Assembly (NCBI GenBank): GCA_900548895.1
Contig: URLZ01000049.1
Location: 1 to 14,515 of the forward strand
Origin: an uncultured Akkermansia sp.
Lineage (GTDB): Bacteria > Verrucomicrobiota > Verrucomicrobiia > Verrucomicrobiales > Akkermansiaceae
Length of the DNA: 14,515 bases
Direction of reading: 5' to 3'
The translations under genes and the position numbers were made by a program. Below are positions 13,693 to 14,515 of this stretch, in pieces. How positions within the stretch are numbered: position 1 is the stretch's first letter; each line of letters begins with the position of its first letter. The notes below the pieces were generated by a model that did no database searches, had not been told where the DNA came from, and worked only from the letters and a program-made list of their open reading frames with translations.

Positions 13693-14439
13693 TCACATCG
13701 TCATCCCGCCGTCGCACACCAGCACCTGCCCCGTCACATAGCGCGCCTCATCGGACGCCAAGAACAGAGCACAGTTGGCCACATCCTCCGGGCGACCCAT
13801 ATCGCCCAGCGGAATCCGCGCCAGCAGCGCCTCGCGAGCCTTCTCCGGAATCGCATCCGTCATCTCCGTCGCGATAAAACCGGGAGCAATCGCATTGCAG
13901 GTCACCCGGCGGCTCGCAAGCTCCTGCGCCACCGCCTTCGTGAAACCAATCACACCCGCCTTCGACGCCGCATAATTCGCCTGACCCGCATTACCCGTCA
14001 TCCCCACAATCGAGCTCATATTGATAATGCGACCCGCCGCGCTGCGCATCAGCGTGCGCTGGAAAGCCTTCACGAACAGGAACACACTCTTCAAATTCGT
14101 ATTCAGCACCGCATCCCAATCCGCCTCCTTCATGCGCATCAGCAGCCCATCCTTCGTAATACCCGCATTATTCACCAGAATATCAACCGTCGGATACTCC
14201 GCCAGCACCTCCTTCGCGCAAGCCTCAACCGCCGCCGCATCGGAAACATCGCAGGCGAACGCCTTGCAACTGCCGGGGAACTCAGCATTAATCGCCTCAG
14301 CAGCAGCACCGCACGAAGCCGGATTGCGAGAAATAAGCACCACCTTCGCCCCCTCGGAAGCAAAACGGTGCGCAACAGCCTGACCAATGCCGCGACCGGC
14401 ACCCGTCACCACAGCAATTTTACCAGAAAGTCTGTCCAT
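13693..14439 (-). CDS. fabG: 3-oxoacyl-ACP reductase (FabG)
   Basis: A 248-residue short-chain dehydrogenase, the usual FabG length. It reduces 3-oxoacyl-ACP with NADPH in each round of fatty-acid elongation. The cofactor motif TGAGRGIG is at 12-19, NNAG at 90-93, N115 is in place, and the catalytic S143, Y156 and K160 are found in MSSIVG and YAASK. The sequence NAGQANYAASKAGVIGFTKAVAQELA and the ending YVTGQVLVCDGGMTM are characteristic of FabG rather than of other members of this superfamily. It has its own promoter just upstream and a strong terminator. Neighbouring fabD or acpP could lie outside the window, but the promoter placement suggests a separate transcript. Confidence 0.95.
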   Translation of the reverse strand: MDRLSGKIAVVTGAGRGIGQAVAHRFASEGAKVVLISRNPASCGAAAEAINAEFPGSCKAFACDVSDAAAVEACAKEVLAEYPTVDILVNNAGITKDGLLMRMKEADWDAVLNTNLKSVFLFVKAFQRTLMRSAAGRIINMSSIVGMTGNAGQANYAASKAGVIGFTKAVAQELASRRVTCNAIAPGFIATEMTDAIPEKAREALLARIPLGDMGRPEDVANCALFLASDEARYVTGQVLVCDGGMTM

Positions 14440-14448
14440 GACAGCCCC

Positions 14449-14477
14449 ATTCTACCCGAGCCCGATAAACTTGGCAA
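14449..14477 (-). promoter_or_regulatory. fabG promoter, almost leaderless
   Basis: On the minus strand, TTGCCA (14472-14477), a 17-bp spacer and TAGAAT (14449-14454). Transcription would begin near 14442, about 3 nt before the ATG at 14439. There is no room for a Shine-Dalgarno sequence. Upstream (14501-14507) is a minus-strand T7 run that may be the tail of a terminator of a gene beyond the window. Confidence 0.55.
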
Positions 14478-14515
14478 GCTCTTAAGCCCCCGCCCCCGCG
14501 AAAAAAACACCCCAC

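Noticed and set aside
12317..13717. Long minus-strand open frame (466 codons) across the thi4 locus
   Set aside because: It is antisense to the whole of thi4, is almost entirely Gly, Val, Asp and Ala, overlaps the 3' end of fabG and spans the low-complexity intergenic DNA. It is a by-product of the high GC and C-ending codons of thi4.

Overview
The window reads as a gene-dense, GC-rich bacterial chromosome segment with 11 protein genes that I consider real. No rRNA, tRNA, CRISPR array, transposase or phage gene is visible. The lineage is uncertain. Promoters resemble the sigma-70 type (TTGAC-like, 17-18 bp, TAgaAT-like), but almost no start codon has a Shine-Dalgarno sequence. There are large secreted or anchored proteins with carbohydrate-binding-like beta-sandwich ends, and a bacterial Thi4. 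I lean towards a member of the PVC group such as Verrucomicrobia, as inference only.

Layout, left to right. (1) Positions 1-3421, plus strand: two adjacent inverted repeats and a promoter lead into a tight three-gene unit. It encodes a radical SAM enzyme with an extra C-terminal cysteine cluster, a HemN/HemW-like radical SAM enzyme, and a LolC/LolE-type ABC permease. No ATPase or substrate gene is in view. (2) Positions 3440-5120, minus strand: an unknown four-helix membrane protein, recR (ATGA overlap), and a small TM2-domain protein. (3) Positions 5331-6584, minus: fabF, with its own promoter and terminator. (4) Positions 6718-10676, minus: a large anchored protein with a coiled coil, a transglutaminase-like core and a discoidin-like end, followed by a secreted protein with a thioredoxin-like part and a beta-sandwich end. 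(5) Positions 10768-12445: a Fic AMP-transferase-type gene with a winged-helix tail. It is bracketed by two direct copies of an intergenic element containing palindromes and 11-bp direct repeats. (6) Positions 12453-13294, plus: thi4, with its own promoter. (7) Positions 13693-14439, minus: fabG, with a good terminator and a promoter almost touching the start codon.

fabF and fabG both serve fatty-acid elongation but stand about 7 kb apart in separate transcription units. recR serves recombinational repair, and thi4 makes the thiazole half of thiamine.

The most unusual signals are the phased 11-bp repeat arrays on both sides of the fic gene, differing by exactly one unit, and the two-radical-SAM plus permease operon. 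Also notable are a strand-independent GC-skew flip near 6.2-7.0 kb, which may mark a replication terminus, and several promoters whose predicted transcripts would have almost no leader.
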